NCBI GenBank assembly: GCA_964019415.1
Contig: OZ025878.1
Span: forward strand, 2,799,599-2,863,598
Length of the DNA: 64,000 bases
Origin: Ianthella basta
Taxonomy: Eukaryota > Porifera > Demospongiae > Verongiida > Ianthellidae
Direction: 5' to 3'
Positions 1 through 10,345 of the stretch are shown piece after piece. The notes below the pieces were generated by a model that searched no databases, had not been told where the DNA came from, and worked only from the letters and a program-made list of their open reading frames with translations. The position numbers and the translations under genes are program-made. Within the stretch, counting starts at the first letter, position 1. Every line of letters begins with the position of its first letter.

Positions 1-1192
1 TTTGGTAGGGATGCTTTCACTGGATATGACTGGCTGCTCTGGAGACTTGAAACTCTTGCAAACCCAACGGTATAGTGTGTCTTGATGTATCTTTCAGGCC
101 AACAACAATACTGTACCCCCAACTATCTGATTTACTGAACGTACATGGGATAATTGCTAGCAAGTAGGTCGAGGTTCAGGGGCGCCCTGGCGCCCCACGA
201 GTTTTTTAACTCGAAATACTTGTTTAATTTTTAAATTGCTAGTGCTTTGTGAAACATCTTCAATGATACCCATTTCAGTGTGCTCTGCCTCACGATGGGG
301 GAGTTACGAGGGCGCAAAGTTGCAAAAAAAGACCAATTATGCGTGGGCGTTTCCGGTTTACCGGTGGCAGCAACGTGACGTCACAGTAGGCTCCGGAATG
401 TTTGCACAAGTACGGAGGAGAGTAGACCAGGCAACGGACTGAACAAGAAATCGTTATCTCCTGAGAGTATTTATCTTAAGATGAAGGCGAAACTTCTTGA
501 GACAATGAAGGAGATGCCCTTGCTGATTCTGAAATAGATCTGGGCATGCGGGTTGCTCAGCCGTACGGCACGACATCAATTCTGCGACACGACCAATAAT
601 AGGGTGACGCCCGTTCTCAGCCCTACAAACGCCGATTCGCACCATTCTTAGACTGTTACAAGAGCATACAAAACAGAGATGGTACACTAGCCTAGAGCTG
701 ATTTGTCACCTCCTACAAGGCGTAACAGCTGAAATACGAAGTATGCCGAAAACATATTTCGGAGCACTCGGCACGTATTTCAGGTCACTGGCTCGCACAT
801 CACGAGACGTAAGCATCTCTCCACTCCTACTTGCTAGGTATTAGGGCACACACAAGCTCTGGTCACAGCAAAAAAATCAGAGGAAAAACCGTCCACTGCT
901 CTCTACCGAGAACGGCTGTGTAGAACACCAGGAGGTGGGGGCATCGAAATGGCCCTGGGACGCCTTTTTCGTCATCCTAAAGCTACTATTCACCCTTTCG
1001 TCCTTTGTAGCGATTTGTCGTCTTCTCAATTGGCTTTCTCTGTGCTAGGAAAGACTCTCCTGTAAGTTAAAGCGCCATTCGGATTCTGACGGATGTACTA
1101 GAGTGAGCAAAGTGGTTGTGACTAGAATATTTACACCAGGAAACAGCGAAATGGCAGGTAGGGCATCAGTCGCAATCCGAAAGGCGCTCTAA
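1..1192. other. Gene-poor flank, no gene recognised
   Basis: Only short unrecognised ORFs are seen. The final part (from about 1036) is one arm of a palindromic repeat described separately. No RNA gene was recognised. Confidence 0.5.
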
Positions 1193-1441
1193 NNNNNNNN
1201 NNNNNNNNNNNNNNNNNNNNNNNNNNNNNNNNNNNNNNNNNNNNNNNNNNNNNNNNNNNNNNNNNNNNNNNNNNNNNNNNNNNNNNNNNNNNNNNNNNNN
1301 NNNNNNNNNNNNNNNNNNNNNNNNNNNNNNNNNNNNNNNNNNNNNNNNNNNNNNNNNNNNNNNNNNNNNNNNNNNNNNNNNNNNNNNNNNNNATCCGAAA
1401 GGCGCTCTAACGTATGGGAGAGTCTTACCAAGCACAGAAAG
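1036..1441. mobile_element. Palindromic MITE interrupted by an assembly gap
   Basis: The left arm (about 1036-1090, containing AGACTCTCCTGTAAGTTAAAG) is the inverted complement of the right arm (1393-1441, containing CTCTAACGTATGGGAGAGTC). The same arm sequence recurs in the complete element at 3156-3549, so both belong to one foldback MITE family. The centre is hidden by 200 Ns. Confidence 0.6.
1193..1392. other. Assembly gap (200 N)
   Basis: Exactly 200 N. The 18 bases before the gap (1175-1192, ATCCGAAAGGCGCTCTAA) are repeated immediately after it (1393-1410), so the two contig ends may simply overlap. Confidence 0.98.
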
Positions 1442-1442
1442 A

Positions 1443-2280
1443 CCCTGCCAACAGCTGCTGGCCACCGCTTCTTCAGATTATCGCTCTTTGTGAAATGAAG
1501 CAGCGACCGTTGCCTCCACTGGCCCTACTACATCCTCCAGCAACGCATTTGTGATGCATCGGGGCGAGTTCATCAGCAAGAGGGACGTGAATAGCCAGTC
1601 GGCGATTGTCTTCCCACGCGGCGTGCGACACGTTCAAGCATAGACACAAGTGTACGGCAAGCCTACTGTGACGTCACAGCAATATGGCGGATTTCTTCGG
1701 CCGATTTTCCGGAAGTGAGCCATTATCGCTCTACCAGGGAATTTCGAAGCGATCTAACAGCAATTTTCGGTGGTTTTAGACGATAATCTATGATATAGGG
1801 TAGCTACGCCATTTCCGGGACAGGGCCAATACCCGGACACTTCGCAAAAATGTACGTCGCACGAAATAGACAGGCAAAACTTCCAACTAACGCCACGCTT
1901 GGTTGATAGTTGTACTAGCAGGGTTTAATAATCCACAGCCATAACGAGACGAGTGCCCTTCGTTCGGTGGCTGGACACCGATCCTTCTTCCCTATCTCTT
2001 CCGGAGCGTCAAGAATTTGGCAGGAAGTAGGAGGAGCTAAGAATTGCACTATCTTCGATTGCGCGCCAAATTCCAACTGTTGGTCCGATCTGCTTACGAA
2101 AAATACACTGAACTCATTGGTGATCGAACTGCATGCGCTACAATAGAAACTAACTTCTGTGCTTGAGAGAAGTTAGTAAAATTCAATACATACTAGTTAC
2201 TGCAGTTGCCAATTGCCGGACAGCAGCAAAATATTCATACTTTGGTTGCTGATACAAATTCACAGACGATAGCTAGGCGG
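1443..2280. other. Intergenic, nothing recognised
   Basis: No ORF with recognisable content and no clear repeat structure was seen here. Confidence 0.4.
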
Positions 2281-2281
2281 A

Positions 2282-2473
2282 GTGAAGGCAGATATACATG
2301 TGCAGGTTGATACTGGAGAGGCGGATGGAAGATTTTGCATCACCTGTGGAACTGATGAAGAGGGCACTTGGATTTGCTGTGACAGTTGCTCCAAATGGCA
2401 CAATCTTTGTTCTGTAGGGCTATCTGACTGTAGCAACCTTGTCCAGTCCTTTTGGAAGTGCCCTGAATGTTGA
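2282..2473 (+). CDS. PHD-finger exon or fragment
   Basis: The 63-codon ORF contains a near-canonical C4HC3 PHD zinc finger: CxxC (CITC), then CCDSC, WHNLC and a terminal CPEC directly followed by a stop codon. PHD fingers usually read histone H3 tails, but they are also carried by several metazoan transposable elements. A splice acceptor is possible inside it (CATGTGCAG before GTTGATAC, about 2305), which would make this the last exon of a gene lying upstream. No upstream coding exon could be recognised, so it could equally be a stranded transposon or gene fragment. Confidence 0.5.
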   Translation: MKADIHVQVDTGEADGRFCITCGTDEEGTWICCDSCSKWHNLCSVGLSDCSNLVQSFWKCPEC

Positions 2474-2509
2474 TCCATGGTTGTATTACCGATCTTATTC
2501 ACTTAAATG

Positions 2510-3140
2510 AAGTTTAAATGAAAGCACTGTAAGTCCTAATGCCTGTCCCACTTTAGGAAAAAATGTCCGGGAGTAGGGAAAATGGCGGGTGCGACTGAGG
2601 ATGGTGTCGCTAGGCAATCTCGACGTAACAGGTCATTTTCTCGCCACCTCTAGAGGAACAGATGTTTTTCCAGTAAGTTTAAGCATTTTTTCTGCTCAAG
2701 TACACCCTTTCCTGACTGTTCTCGCTGGTTTATCATTAGCTGTCCCGGAAATGGCGTAATTACCCTAAAGGCAACTTGTATAACCGTGACCGTGGACCTT
2801 TTAATGTTGTTTCTTGCCACCGCCGGATATGACGTTCGATCTCTCAATCCTTAGAAATCGCGCGCATATCACATGCAGCAAAGGCCTAGTCATGGCAACA
2901 CAGGAAGTTCACACCTCAAGGTGTGAATACCTCAAGGTTCACATTATGTAAACAGAGTGGACATGTTCCACATGCGATGGGTTTACATTGTATATATATA
3001 CTACCACCACCACACAGTACAAATTACAAAATGCGTCTCAAGTATATGTGCCAGTGCTACAAGGACAACACCCACAGTGCAGCCACCACCACCAACTCCA
3101 CCACCAGCACCATCATACAGTCTCGGTTACAATCGCTGTA
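2510..3140. other. Intergenic, nothing recognised
   Basis: Short ORFs only. A CCACCAC-rich stretch at about 3001-3110 is low complexity and not evidently coding. Confidence 0.4.
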
Positions 3141-3155
3141 GCCAATATAGGTCGG

Positions 3156-3549
3156 GTATAATTTTCGAACCAGAACGGACCAACCAGACCAGACCAATAC
3201 ATTAGATAGGGGCCATCAGAAAGCTGCTAGTCACACTTTCGCCCTTTGTATCGACTTGTCTGCACTAGGTTGGCTTTCTCTCTGCTTGGTACGACTCTCC
3301 AGACGGGTCCAGTAAGTTAGAGCACCGTTCAGCTAACTGACATTTACTATTTTATGTATAAACAACCTGTCGCAAGCCGAACAGTGCTCTAATTTACTGG
3401 AGAGTCTTACCAAGCGCAAAGAAAACCAATGGAGAGTAAGACAAGTCAATACAGAGGGCGAAAGTGTGACTAGCAGCTTTTTGACCGACCGCACAGGCCC
3501 CTATTTAATGTATTGGTCCGGTCGGTCCGTTCTGGTCCGAAAATTATAC
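3156..3549. mobile_element. Foldback MITE with ~170-bp inverted arms
   Basis: The left arm 3156-3330 (GTATAATTTTCGAACCAGAA...) pairs with the right arm 3375-3549 (...TTCTGGTCCGAAAATTATAC) over almost its full length, leaving only about 45 bp as loop. There is no ORF. The family shares its inner arm (GAGAGTCTTACCAAGC) with the gapped element at 1036-1441. Confidence 0.75.
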
Positions 3550-3559
3550 ACAGCCGCCC

Positions 3560-3827
3560 ATATATGCGGCAGAACATACTAGGAAAAACACCATCAGTAC
3601 AAGTTACACAGGGTCACCACCACCAGTGCATGTAGAGTACAACCCTCTACTTTACCTCACCTTCACAGTCGTTCAACCTTCCGCATCTATAAAAACCGTA
3701 CCTTCGATTTTCAACTGGGCCTTTGCGAGAAAGTCCGGATTGGCTTGCCAGTCGCTGACTTCTTAATCAATCATCGCCCATTTCCGCCATTGTTCAGAAT
3801 CATAAATTATGATATGATGGCAGATCG
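3560..3827. other. Spacer between MITEs
   Basis: Nothing recognisable was seen between the foldback element and the next inverted repeat. Confidence 0.35.
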
Positions 3828-3955
3828 CTGGTTAGTCTGGCTTGCTAGACCGTCCCATCTATGCGCCAGGAGCGATGAATGGGAGGGACGTCCCTTCCTT
3901 GACCTAAGCGCCTGCCGTTTAGATGGGACGGTCTAGCGAGCCAGACTAATCGCTG
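3828..3955. mobile_element. Small MITE, CTAGACCGTCC family
   Basis: Inverted repeat: GTCTGGCTTGCTAGACCGTC (from about 3834) pairs with GACGGTCTAGCGAGCCAGAC (to about 3948). The same terminal motif occurs at 3998-4066, about 23930-23955 and at both ends of 46791-47197, so this is a dispersed family. Confidence 0.6.
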
Positions 3956-3997
3956 GTATATATATATATGTTTGGGCGGCAACCACTTCGTTTATGA

Positions 3998-4066
3998 CCG
4001 TCCCATCTAAATACGCGCCCTATAAGCACCCGACTTTTAGATGGGACGGTCTAGCGGGCCAGACTA
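3998..4066. mobile_element. Small MITE, CTAGACCGTCC family
   Basis: A 69-bp inverted repeat: GACCGTCCCATCTAAA at the left pairs with TTTTAGATGGGACGGTC at the right. It is a second, shorter copy next to 3828-3955. Confidence 0.55.
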
Positions 4067-4160
4067 CGTTCCATTTAGGGAGCATAATTTTCGTGAGACA
4101 AATTTCCATGGTCTAAGCCCGACCAAAGAAATTTAATCCTCAGGAAATGGCGAGGCAAGG

Positions 4161-4264
4161 TAGTCCAGCCGGCCTTTGACCCACGTACAATAAGAAAGCA
4201 CCGCAGCACGGAGTTTCGGTGCTTTCGTATAGTGCCTATGTGGGTCCAAAGCTGGCTGGACTAT
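4161..4264. repeat. Hairpin-forming inverted repeat
   Basis: TAGTCCAGCCGGCCTTTGAC on the left is complementary to GTCCAAAGCTGGCTGGACTA on the right. An inner stem (AAGCACCG/CGGTGCTT) surrounds a short loop. It is most likely a MITE. Confidence 0.6.
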
Positions 4265-4279
4265 AATGGTGCGGATGTC

Positions 4280-4618
4280 TAGCCCACTTCCAAAGGTTTT
4301 CATAGGTAGGTAGCTAGCCAGCTGTAGGACGCTTGGCTGTATTTATGACATAACAGCCCTATAGTTATATAGCTATAGCTATAATATTATTATTATGATA
4401 ATTTTTATTATTATTATTATATTATCTGTACAATGAATAGGTAATAATGGTATGAGTGTACGTAAGTGCTTTACATTATAATAAAATACAATAATAGATT
4501 AACCACAATAATAATACCACATGTACAGATTCTGACACACAGTGCTTAAACACTAAATAGTGCTAAAAGTACAGTACACCCTAAATGAGCATGCATGCAA
4601 AATACTAAAACAGAATCG
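4280..4618. other. AT-rich spacer
   Basis: AT-rich sequence with simple ATT/ATA runs; no gene was seen. Confidence 0.4.
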
Positions 4619-5305
4619 TCAGAAATCAAAACTGATGTCAACATTAGCACTGTCAGGGAGGGATGCAATCACCAATGCTGCATTTCCGACCTGAATGGCA
4701 ATGGAGATTCTCTGCAGTAGAAAGGTACATGACCGTGCTTCCCCAGTAACCATCTTGAGCCGCTGGCCAAGCTCCCTCAGAAAATCCCTGGACTTTGGAC
4801 CAATGGTACCACAAGTCTCCAGAGCAACTGGCTGGAAAAGATACATGCTGTCCAGGTGAGCATACTTCTTGGCCTTCTCTTCTTCAGCATGTGCTGCTGC
4901 TCCTCCTGGCTCTGTGGCTGCTCTTCAACGGTGCAACTGACAAAACGTATCGACACATGTGGCATCCCATACTAGATACTTTCCTTGTTCCCAGGGAACC
5001 ATGGTCATCCCATCAGGGCGCTTCCCATCTGCCCGGTGCAACCCTGAAGGCTCTAGCCGAGAGGGGATTTTCGCAGCTGTGAGAGCGTGTTAGATGAGAC
5101 TATTCACAGTGTTGTGACACGACAATCTCTCCTGGCTGAAACGACAACTTAGACGATGTCTGAAAATTTGGTCAACATCACTATCACAGTGTGCACACTG
5201 GTGAGGCTGTCCAAGGGGAGCTCCCACTCTCAAACCCACAACAATCCTGATGGCCTCATCACTCATTCTCAGTCCAAGGGAAGAAACTGGCGGAGCATTA
5301 TTATA
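4619..5305 (-). pseudogene. Decayed LINE (non-LTR) reverse-transcriptase C-terminal region
   Basis: Read on the minus strand, three overlapping frames together give the C-terminal region found downstream of the reverse transcriptase in many metazoan non-LTR elements. In order they are: a cysteine/histidine knuckle (QCAHCDSDVDQIFRHRLSC), a segment around [11 protein letters not shown] and WDATCVDT, and PVALETCGTIGPKSRDFLRE with LLQRISIAIQVGNAA before the stop. A stop codon after the knuckle (near 5090) and frame changes around 4800-4960 show that it is dead. Nothing of the upstream RT domain was recognised, which fits the 5' truncation usual for LINEs. The assignment comes from recalled family motifs, not from a search. 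Confidence 0.65.
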
Positions 5306-5399
5306 TGGTCCTATATTATTTCTATTTTTGGTTTCCTGTTGGAACTCCGGCTCCCTGGAAGAATTATATCAGCCTAAGGCTAAAGGGACATCCTAGTAA

Positions 5400-6065
5400 T
5401 AGCTAATAAAGATCCTTTATAATGGTATAGCTAACATGTGTACATATACGTGTGGCTAGCTATTGTGCTGCACCCAAGGCAGGCCAAAGATATGTGAAGC
5501 AGCAGGATATAGCTGCAAGCCAATTATAGCTATAGGGCCGTAGCTATAATTTATAACTAGCTATGTAGCTAAGTGACTGGCTTAGGATCGAAGTGCATGG
5601 CACCTCGGGGCATCTGTGAGAGAGATTAGAGATGAATGCTGCTATATGGGGTAGATGTGTGTGGAGGTGGAGGCCATGGATTGGTGCATGGAGATGGTGC
5701 AGATGTGAGAATAGCCAGGATGATTCTGGGGATAGCTATATGAGGTTGCACTCAATGGCATCCCTGCAATATGAACTGCAGTGTGTTGCCATGCATTGAA
5801 ATGGGAATGGATGAGGAGGTGCACATGTTGTGTTCTGCATGGGCCATCGTTTTGAGTCGGGTGAAGATAGCTTGTAATGTTGAAAATGGTAATGTTCCAT
5901 ATGGAAGCGATGGAAATACAGAGCAAGATGGGTTCAGGGCTTGGAGCATGCACAGATTGGAGAGGTTCGGGTGGCACAAGGGACAAAGGTGGATACCCTA
6001 GGCCTGATCATGAAGCGTCTGATGTTGGGGAAAGTGGACACATGCATGCATGATGAAGGGTATAG
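5400..6065. other. Spacer before the duplicated unit
   Basis: Rich in TAGCTA and CATGCATG runs. Short ORFs on both strands have no recognisable content. Confidence 0.4.
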
Positions 6066-7398
6066 CTTGGAGGGAAGTTTGAGAGGTAGCTATGCATGGA
6101 GGAATGAACTCTAGGGAATCCCAAGTTAAAGATGATAACTAGGCCATGAAAGGTGATGGAGTTAGGTAGGGGTTGGTGTATGATAATTTTATAGTGAAGA
6201 GTAAGTGGTGAAGCAGGACTTTGGTGAATTCGCATGCAAGGGTTGGAGGAACGGCTGACTTCTGAAATGCATGAGGAGACTGGAAGGTGGCATGGTTTGA
6301 GAAAGAAATAATAGAGAATTAAGTAAGGATTGTAAATGTACGAAGACGTACATGGAGAGGTGGAAGATGTAATTGTTCGTTAATTTTGTGATGTGATATG
6401 CATATATATCTAGCGGACGACGAAAGGGAGAGAACGGAGAGGATAGTGAGTGAGAATTTCGAAGCTTAAAGGTATAGGATGGATTTGTGCTGATGACAAG
6501 AAAAGGGTGACAAAGGTATTGGACATACATACATGCACAGATGAAGCAATTAGAACAATATAGTGGAGATCCTGCAAGGCAGATGTACAAGAAACGCTGT
6601 CTAACACACATACAGTACATATATATATACATATCGCAATTAACCCCTACTCAAGGTATATATAGTGCATAATCTTTTTTAGCTTGATAGGTTACTGACT
6701 TTGTGAATTATCTTATGACATGCTCTATAATTAATGCATGCATGCATATACCGCATGGGGCACATGCACAGGATGCCCTATACATGCAGTGTGCTTCTGT
6801 GCATGAAATACACTGGCTGCTACCTAATTCCTATTGTATTGGTATACCTATTGTATTGGTATACCTAATTAATATTGTGCATGGCTCTTCATGCTTTGCA
6901 ATTGGTAGCAGCCAGTGGCAGTGGGGCATAATGGGTTTTGGGGGCAAATCCATGCATGCAGGCCTTATTTCAGGGTCAAGATCAAATTATTGGGATCGAG
7001 AGTTGCAACCCCCTTGGGCCCCTGCATGGGCCCTGTACATATACAAGTGCCATATATTATAGTGGCAGCTGCCTGCTAGCTATCATGCACGCATTGTTGA
7101 ATGCCTTCCTGGCTACATTATACACTTATGTATACATACGGTCGTGAGCATCGATGAACTGTCACTGAAATCAAATGTATTCACATACATTTTCATACAT
7201 AATAAATTATACGCTAACAATGAATGTGCTGGCCAGGTGAATAGTTGCTACAATACATTTACAAACTGATACAATATTGTTAACTCGGCTAAGCTATATA
7301 CCGTATGTCGCAAAATTCAATTTTCGCAAATGGAGTACTATGATGTCATAGGAAGATGGCAGATTACCAAATGCAAATGGAAGCACTTGCATTTGTAC

Positions 7399-7666
7399 TG
7401 TACCGTTGTCGTGGGCACGGGGTACATGGGACAAGTCCAGACAGCGAGGACAGGGTAAGGGACAGGCACTACGCGAACGGACACTGGTAACGGGAACCAG
7501 GGAGCTTTATTGAACAACAACAGCAGCAGTTACAAAGGGAGGAGGTGATCTTTTATAGATGCATGTGTCGAAAGTTCTAGACAAAGTGGCACTACACATT
7601 GTTACATGACACATTGTTACATGACAGCAGGTGATCGGAGCCTCTGGGAGACATGCCTTCACAACA
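7399..7666 (-). repeat. 3' LTR
   Basis: It looks identical to 19918-20185 by eye. On the minus strand it contains TATAAAAG (about 7550) and, some 45 nt downstream, AATAAAG (about 7507), the expected promoter and polyadenylation signals. An internal 15-bp unit (CATTGTTACATGACA) is tandemly doubled. Confidence 0.93.
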
Positions 7667-7679
7667 CTCTCCCCTCCTT
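7667..7679 (-). other. Polypurine tract
   Basis: On the minus strand AAGGAGGGGAGAG directly precedes the 3' LTR, the position and composition expected of the plus-strand primer of a gypsy element. Confidence 0.8.
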
Positions 7680-7706
7680 AACTTCACACTGGGTTTGGTT
7701 CCTCAA

Positions 7707-8055
7707 TCAACTGTGATAACGATCAGGAGGGCGTCTGGTCCGACTGCTCCTTCTCGGTTGGCTTGATGAGTCCCTAGGTACCGAATCAGCCTGAGGATCA
7801 GTAGTGGTGCAGGGCGCTGAAACTGTTTGCTCCTGGGCCCGGAACCAGGTTGGAGGGCTAGCCCCAGTATAGCTCCACAGTCTATTTCTGTGAACCACTT
7901 TTGGCTTTGCAGTTGGACTGAGCTTGATCCTGTAGACTACATCATTGATCCGTTTAATGACGGTGAAAGGGCCCTGCCATGGGCGTTGAAGCTTAGGGGA
8001 AAGCCCTTTAGTTCGCTGTGGGTTGTGGAGCCAGACTGCGTCACCTGGTTGCAGC
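7707..8055 (-). pseudogene. Integrase C-terminal piece (GPY/F module)
   Basis: This is the tail of the gypsy integrase, cut from the rest by the insertion at 8059-15149. It shows PGDAVWLHNP and then the chromodomain-like GPY/F module (WQGPFTVIKRINDVVYRIK), followed by a low-complexity basic end with RRSSRTRRPPDR before the stop. Its frame would be in phase with 15153-16696 if the insert and one 3-bp target duplication were absent, so the integrase was intact when the insertion happened. Confidence 0.85.
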
Positions 8056-9194
8056 CTGCACTGCACCAAAGGCAGTAGTTTACACCCTTGTTAAACAGCC
8101 TGTTGTTGTACAAACACAATAGTTTAACAAACTCTGTTGCTGTACAGCCATAAACTCTGTTAAACCACAAAAACTTACAGTTGTTTAACAGGGTGTTTAG
8201 CAGAGTTTGTTATCCTAGGTCCACAAGTCTGTTAAACTATGGAAACTCACTGTGGTTTGGGGGTTATGTACACTATGAATATTAAGTTTGATGTAGCTTT
8301 CACTATGAATATGATTATTGTAGCTATGAATATTTTTACTGTAATACTGTGCTATACCTTTTTGTATTGTAGTATAGCTTATGTATCTGTATTTAGTTAT
8401 GTACTTTTATATTATTGTCCAAACTGTATAAGTGTTCAAATTATTACATATATTATCAGTACAATAAATCATAGATACTGTCTATAAAAAATAGCTGAAA
8501 GGGTAAGTAAAGGTAAAAGGTTTATGCCCTCAGAAAAAATGTTCACTCTAGAACACTTTCACGGTGCTTTAGGTACCTTTGACTTCTTTACTTTATTCGC
8601 CAGGGGTAATAACAGGTACCTCTTGGCCAATCTCGTTCTGTGTGAAATAGTGAAACATGTACTATTAAGCACCTGCTAGCATTTCTCCCTTGTACAAGTC
8701 ACACTAATGCTGTAGTATACCACTACCACTGCTTTACCTTATAGTACTTTCTTGACCACTACTTGATTGTGCTCATCAGTGGATTCCTTGGTCTTCAAAT
8801 GAAATGAACACTAAATGAAGCTGTATAAAGACAGAGGCAAAACTGTGTAAGATATTGCATACTATGCATAATAAAGAAGGCTCTAAACTCCTAGCCTCTT
8901 TCACTTACGTACTTGAGTCTCCCTCATTCTCCTGCAGAATGCTCCTCAACTTTTGTTGCAACTCAGGAAACTGTGCGCTGCGCAAGACAACACAAGAAGG
9001 AAGTACCAATCATATCTACAGGAAGATCTGGACATTCCGAGACAGACATGTATTTGTTAGTACATTTCTTAGCTACCACGCACATTCTCATCCTTAGTAG
9101 GCTTACTGACACAGGTGTGGCTCCTTCTGGCGTTCCTTATCTATCGTTGGGTGTAGCACTGACCGCGCAATATCTGCCATACGTTGCTATGAGG

Positions 9195-10163
9195 GACAAA
9201 GTGCTGACTTGGTAAGAGACAAACACTATAGCTAGGGCAAAGCATGAACAAAGTAGCTAACTACACTTGTATAGAGCAGAAAAGTACATACCTAAATAAT
9301 TCAAGGTCTTTACTGAGCTCCGCAACAGGCACAGTCGTGTTGACATAGACTTCTACCTTGCTTCTACTCTGCGATCGTCTGTCTGCCTTAGCATCGCAAT
9401 TCAAACCAACCGCGGTGACGTCTCAACACATTGCGCATGCGCATTTGCACGTGATAGACCAGTGCACAAAAGACTACGAGGGGTATCCTGGATCTGGCGC
9501 GATGTCCGCGGTTGCTGCCTGAAAGATGACAGGACAGGAGTGACATAGCCTGCCATGGAGATGCTGTGTCTGTGTTTCCTAACAGGTAACGGGTGGTAAA
9601 CAGATGCTGTGATACCTAACGGCAGAAAACTTTGACTGCGATCTTATCTTAGTCTGTAGTAGGCGCCCATTGTCCATTATTCGGGCTGCCTGGCCATTGT
9701 CGTGACTAGCGATGCTGTATACATAGCTACATGGTCAAAGCCGTAGATAGGAACAGAATAGCTGTGTTACTGGTGCTGATTAGACTCAACAGTGGACACC
9801 CATTTGAGATATTTGTGTACATGTACGTATCTGTATGTATCTTCTTAGTCAAGTGGTTGGTGTCACATTCCATGCTGCAGGGATTTGGTGCTGAAAGTAT
9901 AAGCAAGGTAGAAGTCTAGTCTCGTTCCCAGACCCACCTCCGCCCCCCTATCTAAATAAAAACGGCGGAACGGCGGAGGTGGGTCTGGGAACGAGACTAG
10001 TAGAAGTCCATGTCAACACGACTGTGCCTGTTGCAGAGCTCAGTAAAGACCTTGAATTATTTAGGTATGTACTTTTCTGCTCTATACAAGTGTAGTTAGC
10101 TACTTTGTTCATGCTTTGCCATAGCTATAGTGTTTGTCTCTTACTGAGTCAGCACTTTATTCC
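9195..10163. repeat. Long inverted repeat inside the CACTA-like element
   Basis: The left arm 9195-9372 (for example CTGAGCTCCGCAACAGGCAC) matches the right arm 9902-10163 in reverse complement over about 170 bp. The right arm is split by the 83-bp MITE at 9917-9999. The roughly 530 bp between the arms contains no recognisable ORF. The arms might be ends of an older transposon swallowed by the larger one. Confidence 0.8.
9917..9999. mobile_element. MULE-like MITE with 9-bp target duplication
   Basis: An 83-bp near-perfect palindrome beginning TAGTCTCGTTCCCAG and ending CTGGGAACGAGACTA. It is flanked by GTAGAAGTC at 9908-9916 and 10000-10008, a 9-bp target duplication typical of Mutator-like elements. 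It interrupts one arm of the surrounding inverted repeat, and the other arm shows the empty site. Confidence 0.85.
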
Positions 10164-10345
10164 TCAAAACAGTGCTGAATAGACTCAGCAATAGAGAAGC
10201 CTTCTTATATAGTGCTTCCTGCAAGGTTGTGTTGCGTCAGCCCACTGTACAGGTTTTGGCAGTTGGAAGTGGCAATCTAGCAATAGCAATTACTGCACGT
10301 TGAAGCTAGTTATGGTCTCTCTGTGTGTGAATGTGCTGACTTAAT

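Noticed and set aside
6189-6632. 147-codon ORF in the duplicated flank
   Set aside because: The counterpart in copy B (about 22840-23240) carries indels and does not keep the frame, and the composition is low complexity.
8056-8070. Treating CTGCACCAAA on both sides of the 7.1-kb insert as a target duplication
   Set aside because: The two copies are inverted, not direct, so they belong to the terminal inverted repeats. The direct duplication is only CTG.
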